The notes below the pieces were generated by a model. The model made no database searches and had not been told where the DNA came from. It saw only the letters and a program-made list of their open reading frames with translations. Shown here piece after piece: positions 25,448 to 32,938 of a stretch of 37,196 bases of DNA. Source of the DNA: Prosthecobacter sp. (GTDB taxonomy: Bacteria; Verrucomicrobiota; Verrucomicrobiia; Verrucomicrobiales; Verrucomicrobiaceae); NCBI RefSeq assembly GCF_014879935.1, contig NZ_JACSRD010000182.1, positions 1-37,196 on the forward strand, read 5' to 3'. Within the stretch, counting starts at the first letter, position 1; the number at the start of each line of letters is the position of its first letter. A program made the position numbers and the translations under genes.

Positions 25448-25461
25448 TGGGCTCCTTTCTC

Positions 25462-25552
25462 GTAACGGGGGCATTCCTGCCCCCACATCTTTGAACGGGC
25501 CAGGAATGGCCTGATTACCTTTTCAGCAACGGGCCAGGAATGGCCCGAATAC
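25462..25552. repeat. Family B REP cluster (three hairpins)
   Basis: The hairpins are GTAAC plus GGGGGCATTCCTGCCCCC (25467-25484), GGGCCAGGAATGGCCT plus GATTAC (25497-25518) and GGGCCAGGAATGGCCC plus GAATAC (25531-25552). The first points one way and the next two the other, as in bipartite REP elements. They fill the gap between the cytochrome and the sensor kinase, and an ATG at 25540 lies inside the third. Confidence 0.8.
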
Positions 25553-25554
25553 TC

Positions 25555-26859
25555 ATGCCTCACGCCTCCCATCCAAAACCATCACCACCACGCTGGCAGC
25601 GCTGGCAGCGCTGGCTGGGCGTGAGCGAGGTGTGGGCCGGTGGAGCGCTCTCGGCCCGAGTGCTCGTGCTGCTACGCTGGCTTGCGGCCATCGGGCAGAG
25701 CGTGACACTTTTCATCGTGTGGCGGCTCGGCGTGGAGGTGCCGTGGTGGCAATGCGGCGGTGCAGTGGCAATCACGCTGATCAGCAACGCCGTGCTCGAA
25801 TGGTGGCTGCGGCAGATTCATTGGGAGATGCAGGACGGCTTCTTTCACATCCTGCTGTGGGATTCGCTCACGCTGACGTTTCTGCTGCACTGGACGGGTG
25901 GCTTGGTGAATCCGTTCGCGCTTTTTTACCTCGTGCAGCTCACGCTGGCCGCGGTGGCGCTGCGAGCCTCCGCCGTCGTCAGCCTCGGCGTGCTCATGAC
26001 CGGCGCGTTTCTCTGGCTGTGGCAGCGAGCGGTGCCACTGGTCATGCAGGATGGCTCGCCCGTGCCGCCGGAGCGGTTCACGCAGGGCTTTCTCACCGCG
26101 CTGGTGCTCGCGGGTGGTTTTGTGCTCACGCTGCTGCTCGCGTTGCGACGTCGCTCGCATCGGTTGCAAAAGGAACGCGAGCGTCTGCGGCGTGAACTGG
26201 AGTCACGCGAGCGCTTTTTGTCCGTCGCAGCGCTGGCGACTGGTTTCGCGCATGAACTCGGCACACCGCTCGGCACCATCGCACTGGCGGCGGAGGAGAT
26301 GAAAGCTCAGCCCGATGCCGAAACGGCCGCCATCATCCTGCGCGAGGCCGAGCGCTGCCAGCGTGTGCTGCAACGCCTCCGCGAACTCGGCCAGGAGGCC
26401 ACCGGACGCTCCGCCGAGCCCTGCGTGGTCTGGCGCACGGTGGAGGCCGCTTTGGACGAACTGCCCAAAACTCAGCGAGCACGTGTGAAGCTCAATTTGA
26501 AGGCCAAAGAGGCCCCGGTGGCCTGTGCGGGCCTGCGCGAGGCTTTGCTCGTGCTTTTGCGCAATGCGCTGCTGGCCTCCGCTGATGAGGAAAAGGTCGT
26601 GTTGCGTGTCGAAACGGCTTCGGAGGCCCTGCGCTTCATCGTTGAAGATCGCGGCAGCGGTTTCACCGACGAGATGCTGCGCCATTGGGGCGAGCCTTTT
26701 CGCAGCACGCGAGATCCCGGCAGCGGCATGGGCCTCGGTTTGTTTTTCGTGCGCCGACTCGCCGCGTCCATGCAGGGCAGTGTCGAAGTCGAAAACCTCC
26801 CGCAACGTGGTGCCCGCGTGACACTCACGCTGCCTCAACCACCTTCCACCAACTCATGA
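25555..26859 (+). CDS. RegB/PrrB-like redox sensor histidine kinase
   Basis: The 434-residue membrane kinase has six transmembrane segments (about 38-60, 68-86, 96-114, 122-136, 141-157, 181-198). The quinone-binding signature GGxxNPF appears as GGLVNPF (115-121). The H-box is FAHELGTPLGTI with H233. A cysteine follows in ERCQRVL (C268), 35 residues after the His, close to where RegB has its redox-active cysteine. N and G boxes (RNALLAS; DRGSGF 365-370; GSGMGLGLF 389-397) complete the ATPase. It should read the state of the quinone pool and phosphorylate the response regulator that overlaps it by four bases (ATGA). The ATG at 25555 is preferred over 25540, which lies in a REP. RegB-like function is inference from these motifs. 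Confidence 0.88.
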   Translation: MPHASHPKPSPPRWQRWQRWLGVSEVWAGGALSARVLVLLRWLAAIGQSVTLFIVWRLGVEVPWWQCGGAVAITLISNAVLEWWLRQIHWEMQDGFFHILLWDSLTLTFLLHWTGGLVNPFALFYLVQLTLAAVALRASAVVSLGVLMTGAFLWLWQRAVPLVMQDGSPVPPERFTQGFLTALVLAGGFVLTLLLALRRRSHRLQKERERLRRELESRERFLSVAALATGFAHELGTPLGTIALAAEEMKAQPDAETAAIILREAERCQRVLQRLRELGQEATGRSAEPCVVWRTVEAALDELPKTQRARVKLNLKAKEAPVACAGLREALLVLLRNALLASADEEKVVLRVETASEALRFIVEDRGSGFTDEMLRHWGEPFRSTRDPGSGMGLGLFFVRRLAASMQGSVEVENLPQRGARVTLTLPQPPSTNS

Positions 26860-27380
26860 ACGTGCTCCTCATCGAAGACGACGACGGCTTTCGCGCCACG
26901 CTGGCGCTCGCGTTGCGACGTCGTGGCTGCGAAGTGCTGCAAGCCGCCGGCAAGCATGAAGCGCTCGGCTTGGTCGAGTCCGGTGGCATCGACGCCATCG
27001 TGCTCGACATGCGACTCGGCGCGGTGGACGGCATGACCTTGATCCCCACGCTGCGCCAGAAGCTGCCGCAGGCCCGCCTCATCGTGCTCACTGGCTACGG
27101 CAGCATCCCCGGTGCCCTCGAAGCCGTGCGCCTCGGCGCCGACGACTACCTGCTGAAGCCCGCCAGCGCCGATCAAGTGCTCGCCGCCCTGCAAGGCCGC
27201 AGCACCGCCTCGCCACGTCCCTCCGCCAACGACGTGCCCAGCCTCGCCCGTCTCGAATGGGAGCACATCCAGCGCGTCCTCCACGACTGCGACGGCAACA
27301 TCTCCCACACCGCCGAAGCCCTCGGCATCGACCGCCGCACCCTGCAACGCAAACTCGCGAAGATGCCTCCCGGAATGTAA
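26856..27380 (+). CDS. RegA/PrrA/ActR-like response regulator
   Basis: The 174-residue regulator has a receiver domain with acidic pocket EDDD (7-10), phosphoacceptor D51 in VLDMRLG, a Thr in VLTGYGS and the conserved Lys in LLKPAS. A short linker leads to a Fis-type helix-turn-helix, GNISHTAEALGIDRRTLQRKL, which is the RegA-family signature in both sequence and size (RegA proteins are about 180 residues). The ATGA overlap with the kinase gene indicates translational coupling. Probable targets are the neighbouring cytochrome genes and perhaps A-D. The TAA stop lies inside the conserved GTAATCGGG edge of a family B REP. Confidence 0.92.
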   Translation: MNVLLIEDDDGFRATLALALRRRGCEVLQAAGKHEALGLVESGGIDAIVLDMRLGAVDGMTLIPTLRQKLPQARLIVLTGYGSIPGALEAVRLGADDYLLKPASADQVLAALQGRSTASPRPSANDVPSLARLEWEHIQRVLHDCDGNISHTAEALGIDRRTLQRKLAKMPPGM

Positions 27381-27494
27381 TCGGGCCATTCCTGGCCCGA
27401 GCTTGGCCGTAATCGGGCGATTCTTCGCCCGTCTGAGTGGGGACAGGAATGTCCCCATTACCACCTTGAAGCGGGGCAGGAATGCCCCGATTAC
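27377..27494. repeat. Family B REP cluster upstream of RAYT2 (four hairpins)
   Basis: Two forward hairpins, GTAAT plus CGGGCCATTCCTGGCCCG (27377-27399) and GTAAT plus CGGGCGATTCTTCGCCCG (27409-27431), are followed by two reverse ones, GGGGACAGGAATGTCCCC plus ATTAC (27439-27461) and CGGGGCAGGAATGCCCCG plus ATTAC (27472-27494). Stems vary with compensating changes while the core ATTCCT and the flank GTAA are kept. Confidence 0.85.
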
Positions 27495-27499
27495 GTTTC

Positions 27500-28138
27500 A
27501 TGCCTTCCACTGTGCCGTTTCAGTGCTTGAGCCGTCAATTACCGGTCGAAATCACCCAGCAAACACTGCCGCATTGGGTGCAGCCGGGCACCAGTTACTT
27601 CTTCACCTTCCGCCTCGCCGATTCGGTGCCGCAGAGCCTGCTGAATGAGTGGATTCACCAACGAGCCGCGTGGCTTGCCCATCACCCACAGCCTTGGTCG
27701 CAGATAGACACACTGGAATACGCCGAGCGCTTCACCGAGCGCATGGACGCGTGGCTGGATGCAGGACATGGAAGCTGCGCGTTGCGTGATCCCGCTGTTC
27801 GCCAACTCGTGGAGGACTCGATCACCAAGTTTGATGGCATCCGTCTCCATCTCGACGCCGTGGTCATCATGCCCAATCACGTTCATCTGCTTGTGAAGCC
27901 AAACGACGACGAAAACGTCTTCAAGCTCATCGGGGGCATGAAGGGCTCCAGCGCCCGCGTTTGCAATTCGCACCTCAACCGCACAGGACAGCCCTTCTGG
28001 ATGGAAGACAGCTACAACCGCATCGTGCGGGATTACGATGAGCTACGGGCGTTTCGCGACTACATCCGAAGGAATCCCGTGGAGGCAAAACTGCGCGAAG
28101 GTGACTTCACCCTCATCGAAAAGCATGTGCTGAAGTAA
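27500..28138 (+). CDS. REP-associated tyrosine transposase RAYT2 (Y1/HUH, transposase IS200-like)
   Basis: The 212-residue protein has the HUH motif in VVIMPNHVHLLVKP and a C-terminal region with FWMEDSYNRIVRD and YIRRNPVEAKLREGDF. The ATG at 27500 (MPSTVPFQ) is preferred; one at 27482 lies in the last upstream REP hairpin. It is a clear but divergent paralogue of RAYT1 and is surrounded only by family B REPs, consistent with each enzyme recognising its own hairpin. Its TAA stop (28136-28138) lies in the GTAAC edge of the first downstream REP. The gene looks intact, so the family may still be active. Confidence 0.9.
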   Translation: MPSTVPFQCLSRQLPVEITQQTLPHWVQPGTSYFFTFRLADSVPQSLLNEWIHQRAAWLAHHPQPWSQIDTLEYAERFTERMDAWLDAGHGSCALRDPAVRQLVEDSITKFDGIRLHLDAVVIMPNHVHLLVKPNDDENVFKLIGGMKGSSARVCNSHLNRTGQPFWMEDSYNRIVRDYDELRAFRDYIRRNPVEAKLREGDFTLIEKHVLK

Positions 28139-28248
28139 CCGGGCCATTCCTGGCTCGTCTGGGACGCATCCGGGCGATTCCTCGCTCGTCAGAGTGGGGG
28201 CATGAATGCCCCCACTACGGCCTGAGGGGACAGGAATGTCCCCATTAC
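28135..28248. repeat. Family B REP cluster downstream of RAYT2 (four hairpins)
   Basis: The hairpins are GTAAC plus CGGGCCATTCCTGGCTCG (28135-28157), a second forward one, CGGGCGATTCCTCGCTCG (28171-28188), and reverse ones GGGGGCATGAATGCCCCC plus ACTAC (28196-28218) and GGGGACAGGAATGTCCCC plus ATTAC (28226-28248). The last ATTAC contains, on the minus strand, the TAA stop of gene C. Confidence 0.83.
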
Positions 28249-31200
28249 TTCTCCAGCGGGTGGTCCTTCAGCAGTTCCTCGGGCGTCCAGAACATGCTGC
28301 GGCCTTTGGTGGCGGTGCGGATGCGGGTGACGGTTTCGGGGGCGACGGCGGGGGCTTGGTTGCCCCACGAGTTGCGCACAAAGGTGAGGACGGCGGCGAG
28401 TTCTTTGTCGTTCAACAGGGAGGCGAAGGGCGTCATGGGGGGCACGCCGCGAGCGGAGTCGAAGATCTTGCCGTTGACTTCGATTTTGCCCCACAGGCCG
28501 TTCAGCGTGAGCTTGATGAGGCGCTCCTCGCTGCCGGAGACCCATGGGCTGCCTTTGAGCGGCGGATAGACGTTGAGCAGGCCTTCGCCAGTGGGTTGAT
28601 GGCAGGTGACGCAATGGGCATCGCGGTGGAAAACGGCCGCACCGAGGGTGAAGAGTTCATGATCTTTCTTGGCGAGGTGGGGCGGAATGGTGACCTTGAT
28701 CTTCTCCTCCACGTCGCCCGCTAGGACCCCGCCTTTCATGGTGGCTTCGACGTTGAACCACAAATGCTGCACCACGTTGGCGGCATTACGCACATGGGGT
28801 TCGGGTGAGGTTTGCAAACGGGCGAGCAAGGAGAGGTCACGCATGTTATGCTGCGAGCTGAGCCAGAGGGCTTCGAGGAGATGATGCGCGTCTTCTTTCT
28901 TCGCGGGGTCGAACTGCTTGATCCACTCGGTGGTGGCGGCCATGACTTCCTTGGAATCGCGGGCGCTGAGTTCGATGCGGGCGCGTTGGCGGATGCTGTC
29001 GGTGGGGTGCTTCAAGACATCGAGCAGCGCGGGGATCGGCTGGCCAGCGATGGCGACGGGCTTTTGCAACTCGCGACCGGTGGCGGTGATGCGGTAGATG
29101 CGGCCGTGGCCGTGGTCGCGATTCGGATCGCGCACGTTGTGCTGCATGTGGCCGATGATCACGTTCTGCCAGTCGGCCAAATACAGCGAGCCATCGGGGG
29201 CGAACACGGCGTCCGACGGACGGAAGTTTTTATCGCCGCTCATGAGGAAGCCGCGGGCTTTTTCCTCGACCACGGTGCCATCGGCCTGCGTGACCTTGAC
29301 CACGAGTTCATCGCCCGCAGGCTCGCCCCAGACGGTGGCTTTTTCCGCATCGCGGGCGAGATCGTAGTGCTTCACGCCGAGGAAACCGATGACGTTGCAG
29401 ATGAGGAAGTCGCCCTGCATGTCTTCGGGGAAGTGGGTACTGCTGACGATCTCACTCGCCGTGACGGGGCGCACTTCCTTCTTGAGCAGTTCATACATTT
29501 TGAAGCTCGTGCCCTCAGGCCGCACCTGATACGCGCGGCCGCCGGTGCCGTCGGTGGCGTAGTGGTAGCCCCAGTAGTCAAAGCTGGTGCCGTGCGGGTT
29601 CGGCGAGTTGTCGGCGTGCTTCGAGATGGTGAAGCGGCGCGGATCAAAGCGATACATCGCGCTCGATGTGGCCTGGAGCGACGGCCCCCACGGGTGCTCG
29701 TGATTGTGCTGCATGAAGACGCCGCTCTGCCAGTAGATGCCGCCATCGGGGCCGTAGATCAGGTTGTTCGCGCCGTGATGCGTGTCCGAGGAGTCGAGGC
29801 CTTGCAGCATGATGATGCGTACATCGGCCTTGTCGTCGCCATCGGTGTCCTTCAGATACAAAAGCTCGCTCTGGCGTGTGACGAGCACGCCGCCATTCCA
29901 GAACTCAAAGCCGAGCGGGTTGTTCACCTTCGCGAACTCGGTGATGCGATCACCTTTGCCGTCGTTGTTGTCATCGTGGACGATGAGCAGCGCGTCCTTG
30001 CTTTCCTTCAGCGGCTCCCACTTCGGATAATCGGCCCACGCGGCCACCCAGAGGCGGCCTTTCACGTCGAAATTGATCTGCACCGGATTCGCGATCTGCG
30101 GGAATTTCTTCTCATCGGCAAAGAGATGCACCTCGAAACCCGCCTTCACCGCCATGTGCTTGATCGCTTCCTCGCCATCGAGATAGACGAGGCGGCCTTC
30201 TTTCTGCGCACTGCTGCTTTTGCTGCCGCCGCCGACGTTTGACTTCACTTCGACAGGTTTCGGCACATTGCTGTCGTCGATCTTCTTGTCGCCACCGTTG
30301 ATGCGCGCCCAAACGCGCTCATCGCGATTCGCGGTCATCACATCGAGCATCGACAGCTCATGCTGCAACACCACGCCATTGGTTTGGCCATCCACAAAAG
30401 CCAGCGTCGAACGGCTGCCCCACACGTCATTGCCATCGCTCGCGTGATAGCGCTGATACCAGTGGTAGCTCTTGTCCACGACTGCCTCACGCAGCGGCTC
30501 CATCGAAGCCGAGGCGCTCACCTCCTTGCCCAGCAACGCCTTCGCGATCACCTCCGCGAGCTGGCGATTGCCTTCATCCGTGAGATGCACGCCATTGATC
30601 GTCAGCGGCTCTTTCGCGGCTTTGAAAAGCTCCAGCGAGGGATGGAACAGATCGACAAACGCCACGCCGGCCTCGCCTGCGGCATCTGCCGTGGCCTTCG
30701 TGTAGGCTTCGAGCTGTGCGTTGTGCGCCTTGCCATCGGGCACGTTCGGATTGCGAGTGTCCTCATGCGCGATCGGGCTGAAGAGCACGATTCGCGGGAA
30801 GGATTTGCCGTTCGGCTTCGTGCCGCGTGTCTTCTTCACGAACTCGATGAGCTGCGCCTTGAAGTCGGCAGGCTTGTTCTCGAACGACTCGTTGTAGCCA
30901 AACATCCCGAACACCACATCCGGCTTCACATGCTGGAGGTAATGGCCCATCGAGATCTGCCCCGGACTGCGCGGATACGAGTTCGGGCGGTCGCCGCTGG
31001 TGCTCATATTGCGGAAGCGCACCTGCATCTCCGGCAAGGCACTTTGCAGCACCGTCTCCATCCAGCCATCGTGCTGCATACGCTCCGGCAAACCATTGCC
31101 CAGGATCGCCACGACATCGCCTTTGCTAAACGCAAACGGCAGCGTGTCCTTGTAGTCCGCAGGCACTTCGACGAGTGTCGGCTCCGGTGGGCCTGAGTTT

Positions 31201-32756
31201 CCGCCGCCACTGCTCTTCACCGCCGGTTTGCCCGGTTTTCCATCAAAGGTGAGATAAGCGACCTTCCCGCCGCCTTTGACATCAATCGTCAACGATTCAC
31301 CCGCCGCGACGTTTTTGACCTCAAACACCGCTTGGCGCGAATCATCGAGCAAACTCAGCGTGAAGCCGCCCAGACGCTCCGGGAAGCCCTCGCGGCTCCA
31401 CAAGCTGATCGAGTCAATCGCCTGCGCCGAGCCCAGATCGACCTCCCACCACGGATTCGGCTTGTTCTCCTGTGTGTGCGTCATGCCCTTGCCGTAGTTG
31501 CGCGATTTGTCGCCATCCATCGCCCGACTCGCATCACCACCGTGTCCCGTTGTCGATTGCGTCGCCTTCCCACCCTTCACGATGTTTTTGCCACCGCTCA
31601 CGATCTCAATCTCCGCGATCTGGATGCACTGACGCTCACCCGGGATCTCGATGCGGACAAAACGCGCCGGCTTACCCGTGGCGATGGTCGGCTTCGCATC
31701 CACCGAGGCCGCAGCAGCCGCTTTTTCGGCCTTCTTCGGCTTCTCAGGCTTCTTTGTGTTCGCATTCGCCGGGATCGGCGAGTCCCAACTGGCATACATC
31801 TCCGGTTTGATGCCGCGGGCATACGCGCCGCCGGCGAAGGTGTTCGGCTTGAAGGGGCCGACGAAGGCGATGTTGAGGTCTGCTTTGATCTGCTCTTCCA
31901 AACCGAGCGCCCAGAAGATGCCGTTCACGAGCAGGCGACGATAGCCGTCATTCGTGATGTCCTCCGACGTGCCATACAGCGACGTGAAAACGCGACCTTC
32001 TTTGCCCGAGGCGGATTTGTAGCTGCGGGTCCACTCGCTCGGCATCGGCGGCTTCGTGGTGTCGGCGGGTGAATCGGGCGTCATGCCGTTCAGCGGCTGC
32101 GCCATGGTTAAAATCTCGCCAGAGGTCGGTTTGCCGACGTAACCGCCCGCCTGCACCCAGATGTCCTTCACGCCGCGCAGGATCGGATGCTGCTTCAGCG
32201 CATCCACGATGGCGATGCTAGTGCTCTGCTTGTGATTCGTGCCGTAGTGGCCCACCCACGTCTGCCCGAGCACCTGATGGCCGAAACCGAGCTCATAATC
32301 GCTGCCCTTGTAGTCGAAGGAATACTTCGCGTAAGGCGCGTCCTTCGGAATCTTGAAGCCATGCGTCGCCGTGCGCAGGCCGACGACCGGTCCGCCGCGC
32401 TTCAGGTAGTCATCGAAGTGCTTCATCTGCTCCGGCGGGAAGTTTTGGAAGCGCAGGAACACCACCGCGAGATCGGCGGTGTCCAGCGCCTCGATGCCCG
32501 GCATGTTCGACGCATCGCCCGCGACGATTTCGCCCGATTCCTTATCGATGCCGAACAGCACGGTGCACTTGAAGCCCTGATGCTTCGCCAGCAGCCGAGC
32601 CAGCCCCGGCAGCGACTCCTCCGAGCGATACTCATGGTCATCCGCCATGAAGACAATGTGCTTGCCTTTGCCCGGCCCGTTAGTGCCTTCAAACACCAGC
32701 GGCGCGGCAGTCGCGAACGAGACAAACGTGAACAGAGAGAGGAGGATGCGTTTCAT
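28245..32756 (-). CDS. Gene C: secreted ThuA / F5/8-C / SGNH-like / PVC dehydrogenase propeller / cytochrome c mosaic protein
   Basis: This 1,503-residue protein starts with a signal peptide (MKRILLSLFTFVSFATA). A ThuA-like domain follows (about 30-290), then a Lys/Ala-rich linker (333-352), a discoidin-like F5/8 type C carbohydrate-binding domain (about 363-505; ATQSTTGHGGDASRAMDGD, WWEVDLGSAQAID), an SGNH-like domain (about 545-770; GNG at 553-555, FGYNES 619-624, a late His in GVHLTDEGN), the dehydrogenase propeller (about 869-1225), HEAT-like repeats and cytochrome c (CVTCH, C1382, C1385, H1386). It is the closest relative of gene A in layout, with an added binding module. The periplasmic oxidation of a carbohydrate is inferred. 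The upstream promoter and leader resemble those of gene D. Its stop lies in the REP next to RAYT2. Confidence 0.88.
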   Translation of the reverse strand: MKRILLSLFTFVSFATAAPLVFEGTNGPGKGKHIVFMADDHEYRSEESLPGLARLLAKHQGFKCTVLFGIDKESGEIVAGDASNMPGIEALDTADLAVVFLRFQNFPPEQMKHFDDYLKRGGPVVGLRTATHGFKIPKDAPYAKYSFDYKGSDYELGFGHQVLGQTWVGHYGTNHKQSTSIAIVDALKQHPILRGVKDIWVQAGGYVGKPTSGEILTMAQPLNGMTPDSPADTTKPPMPSEWTRSYKSASGKEGRVFTSLYGTSEDITNDGYRRLLVNGIFWALGLEEQIKADLNIAFVGPFKPNTFAGGAYARGIKPEMYASWDSPIPANANTKKPEKPKKAEKAAAAASVDAKPTIATGKPARFVRIEIPGERQCIQIAEIEIVSGGKNIVKGGKATQSTTGHGGDASRAMDGDKSRNYGKGMTHTQENKPNPWWEVDLGSAQAIDSISLWSREGFPERLGGFTLSLLDDSRQAVFEVKNVAAGESLTIDVKGGGKVAYLTFDGKPGKPAVKSSGGGNSGPPEPTLVEVPADYKDTLPFAFSKGDVVAILGNGLPERMQHDGWMETVLQSALPEMQVRFRNMSTSGDRPNSYPRSPGQISMGHYLQHVKPDVVFGMFGYNESFENKPADFKAQLIEFVKKTRGTKPNGKSFPRIVLFSPIAHEDTRNPNVPDGKAHNAQLEAYTKATADAAGEAGVAFVDLFHPSLELFKAAKEPLTINGVHLTDEGNRQLAEVIAKALLGKEVSASASMEPLREAVVDKSYHWYQRYHASDGNDVWGSRSTLAFVDGQTNGVVLQHELSMLDVMTANRDERVWARINGGDKKIDDSNVPKPVEVKSNVGGGSKSSSAQKEGRLVYLDGEEAIKHMAVKAGFEVHLFADEKKFPQIANPVQINFDVKGRLWVAAWADYPKWEPLKESKDALLIVHDDNNDGKGDRITEFAKVNNPLGFEFWNGGVLVTRQSELLYLKDTDGDDKADVRIIMLQGLDSSDTHHGANNLIYGPDGGIYWQSGVFMQHNHEHPWGPSLQATSSAMYRFDPRRFTISKHADNSPNPHGTSFDYWGYHYATDGTGGRAYQVRPEGTSFKMYELLKKEVRPVTASEIVSSTHFPEDMQGDFLICNVIGFLGVKHYDLARDAEKATVWGEPAGDELVVKVTQADGTVVEEKARGFLMSGDKNFRPSDAVFAPDGSLYLADWQNVIIGHMQHNVRDPNRDHGHGRIYRITATGRELQKPVAIAGQPIPALLDVLKHPTDSIRQRARIELSARDSKEVMAATTEWIKQFDPAKKEDAHHLLEALWLSSQHNMRDLSLLARLQTSPEPHVRNAANVVQHLWFNVEATMKGGVLAGDVEEKIKVTIPPHLAKKDHELFTLGAAVFHRDAHCVTCHQPTGEGLLNVYPPLKGSPWVSGSEERLIKLTLNGLWGKIEVNGKIFDSARGVPPMTPFASLLNDKELAAVLTFVRNSWGNQAPAVAPETVTRIRTATKGRSMFWTPEELLKDHPLEK

Positions 32757-32824
32757 GCGGTTGAGAGGCTTCTAAGTCGTCGTTTTGCCGGGTGTTTTTG
32801 CGGCGAATGAGACGATTTGGAGCC

Positions 32825-32853
32825 TCTATCTCACGCGAGGGGCTGAAACCGGA
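32825..32853 (-). promoter_or_regulatory. Shared promoter motif of gene C
   Basis: TCCGGT (32853-32848, in GTCCGGTTT on the minus strand) is followed after 17 bases by GATAGA (32830-32825). The leader to the ATG at 32756 is about 60 bases. It shares GCAAAAACAC and CGACTT with the leader of gene D in nearly gap-free alignment. Confidence 0.62.
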
Positions 32854-32873
32854 CGAAAATAGGGGCGGGAGTT

Positions 32874-32936
32874 TGACCGTAGTGACTTTGTTGACCGGAT
32901 TGACGTCACTGATGTCATCAAGGTCAATGAGGTCCT
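32874..32936. repeat. Nine-base periodic repeat (7 units)
   Basis: Seven successive 9-base units read TGACCGTAG, TGACTTTGT, TGACCGGAT, TGACGTCAC, TGATGTCAT, CAAGGTCAA, TGAGGTCCT. The first four keep TGAC; the last three are reshuffled but retain GTCA or GTC. The block ends two bases before the stop of gene D and lies upstream of the promoter of gene C. Confidence 0.55.
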
Positions 32937-32938
32937 GC

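Larger units (their letters stand above)
27377..28248 (+). mobile_element. REP-RAYT2-REP unit
   Basis: RAYT2 is bracketed by four family B hairpins on each side, each side arranged as two forward and then two reverse. The unit lies between the response regulator and gene C and touches the stop codons of both. Confidence 0.6.

Noticed and set aside
27377..28248. Possible CRISPR array from the repeated GC-rich units
   Set aside because: Units are self-complementary hairpins of varying stem sequence in both orientations, without equal-length unique spacers, and no cas gene is present; they are REPs.
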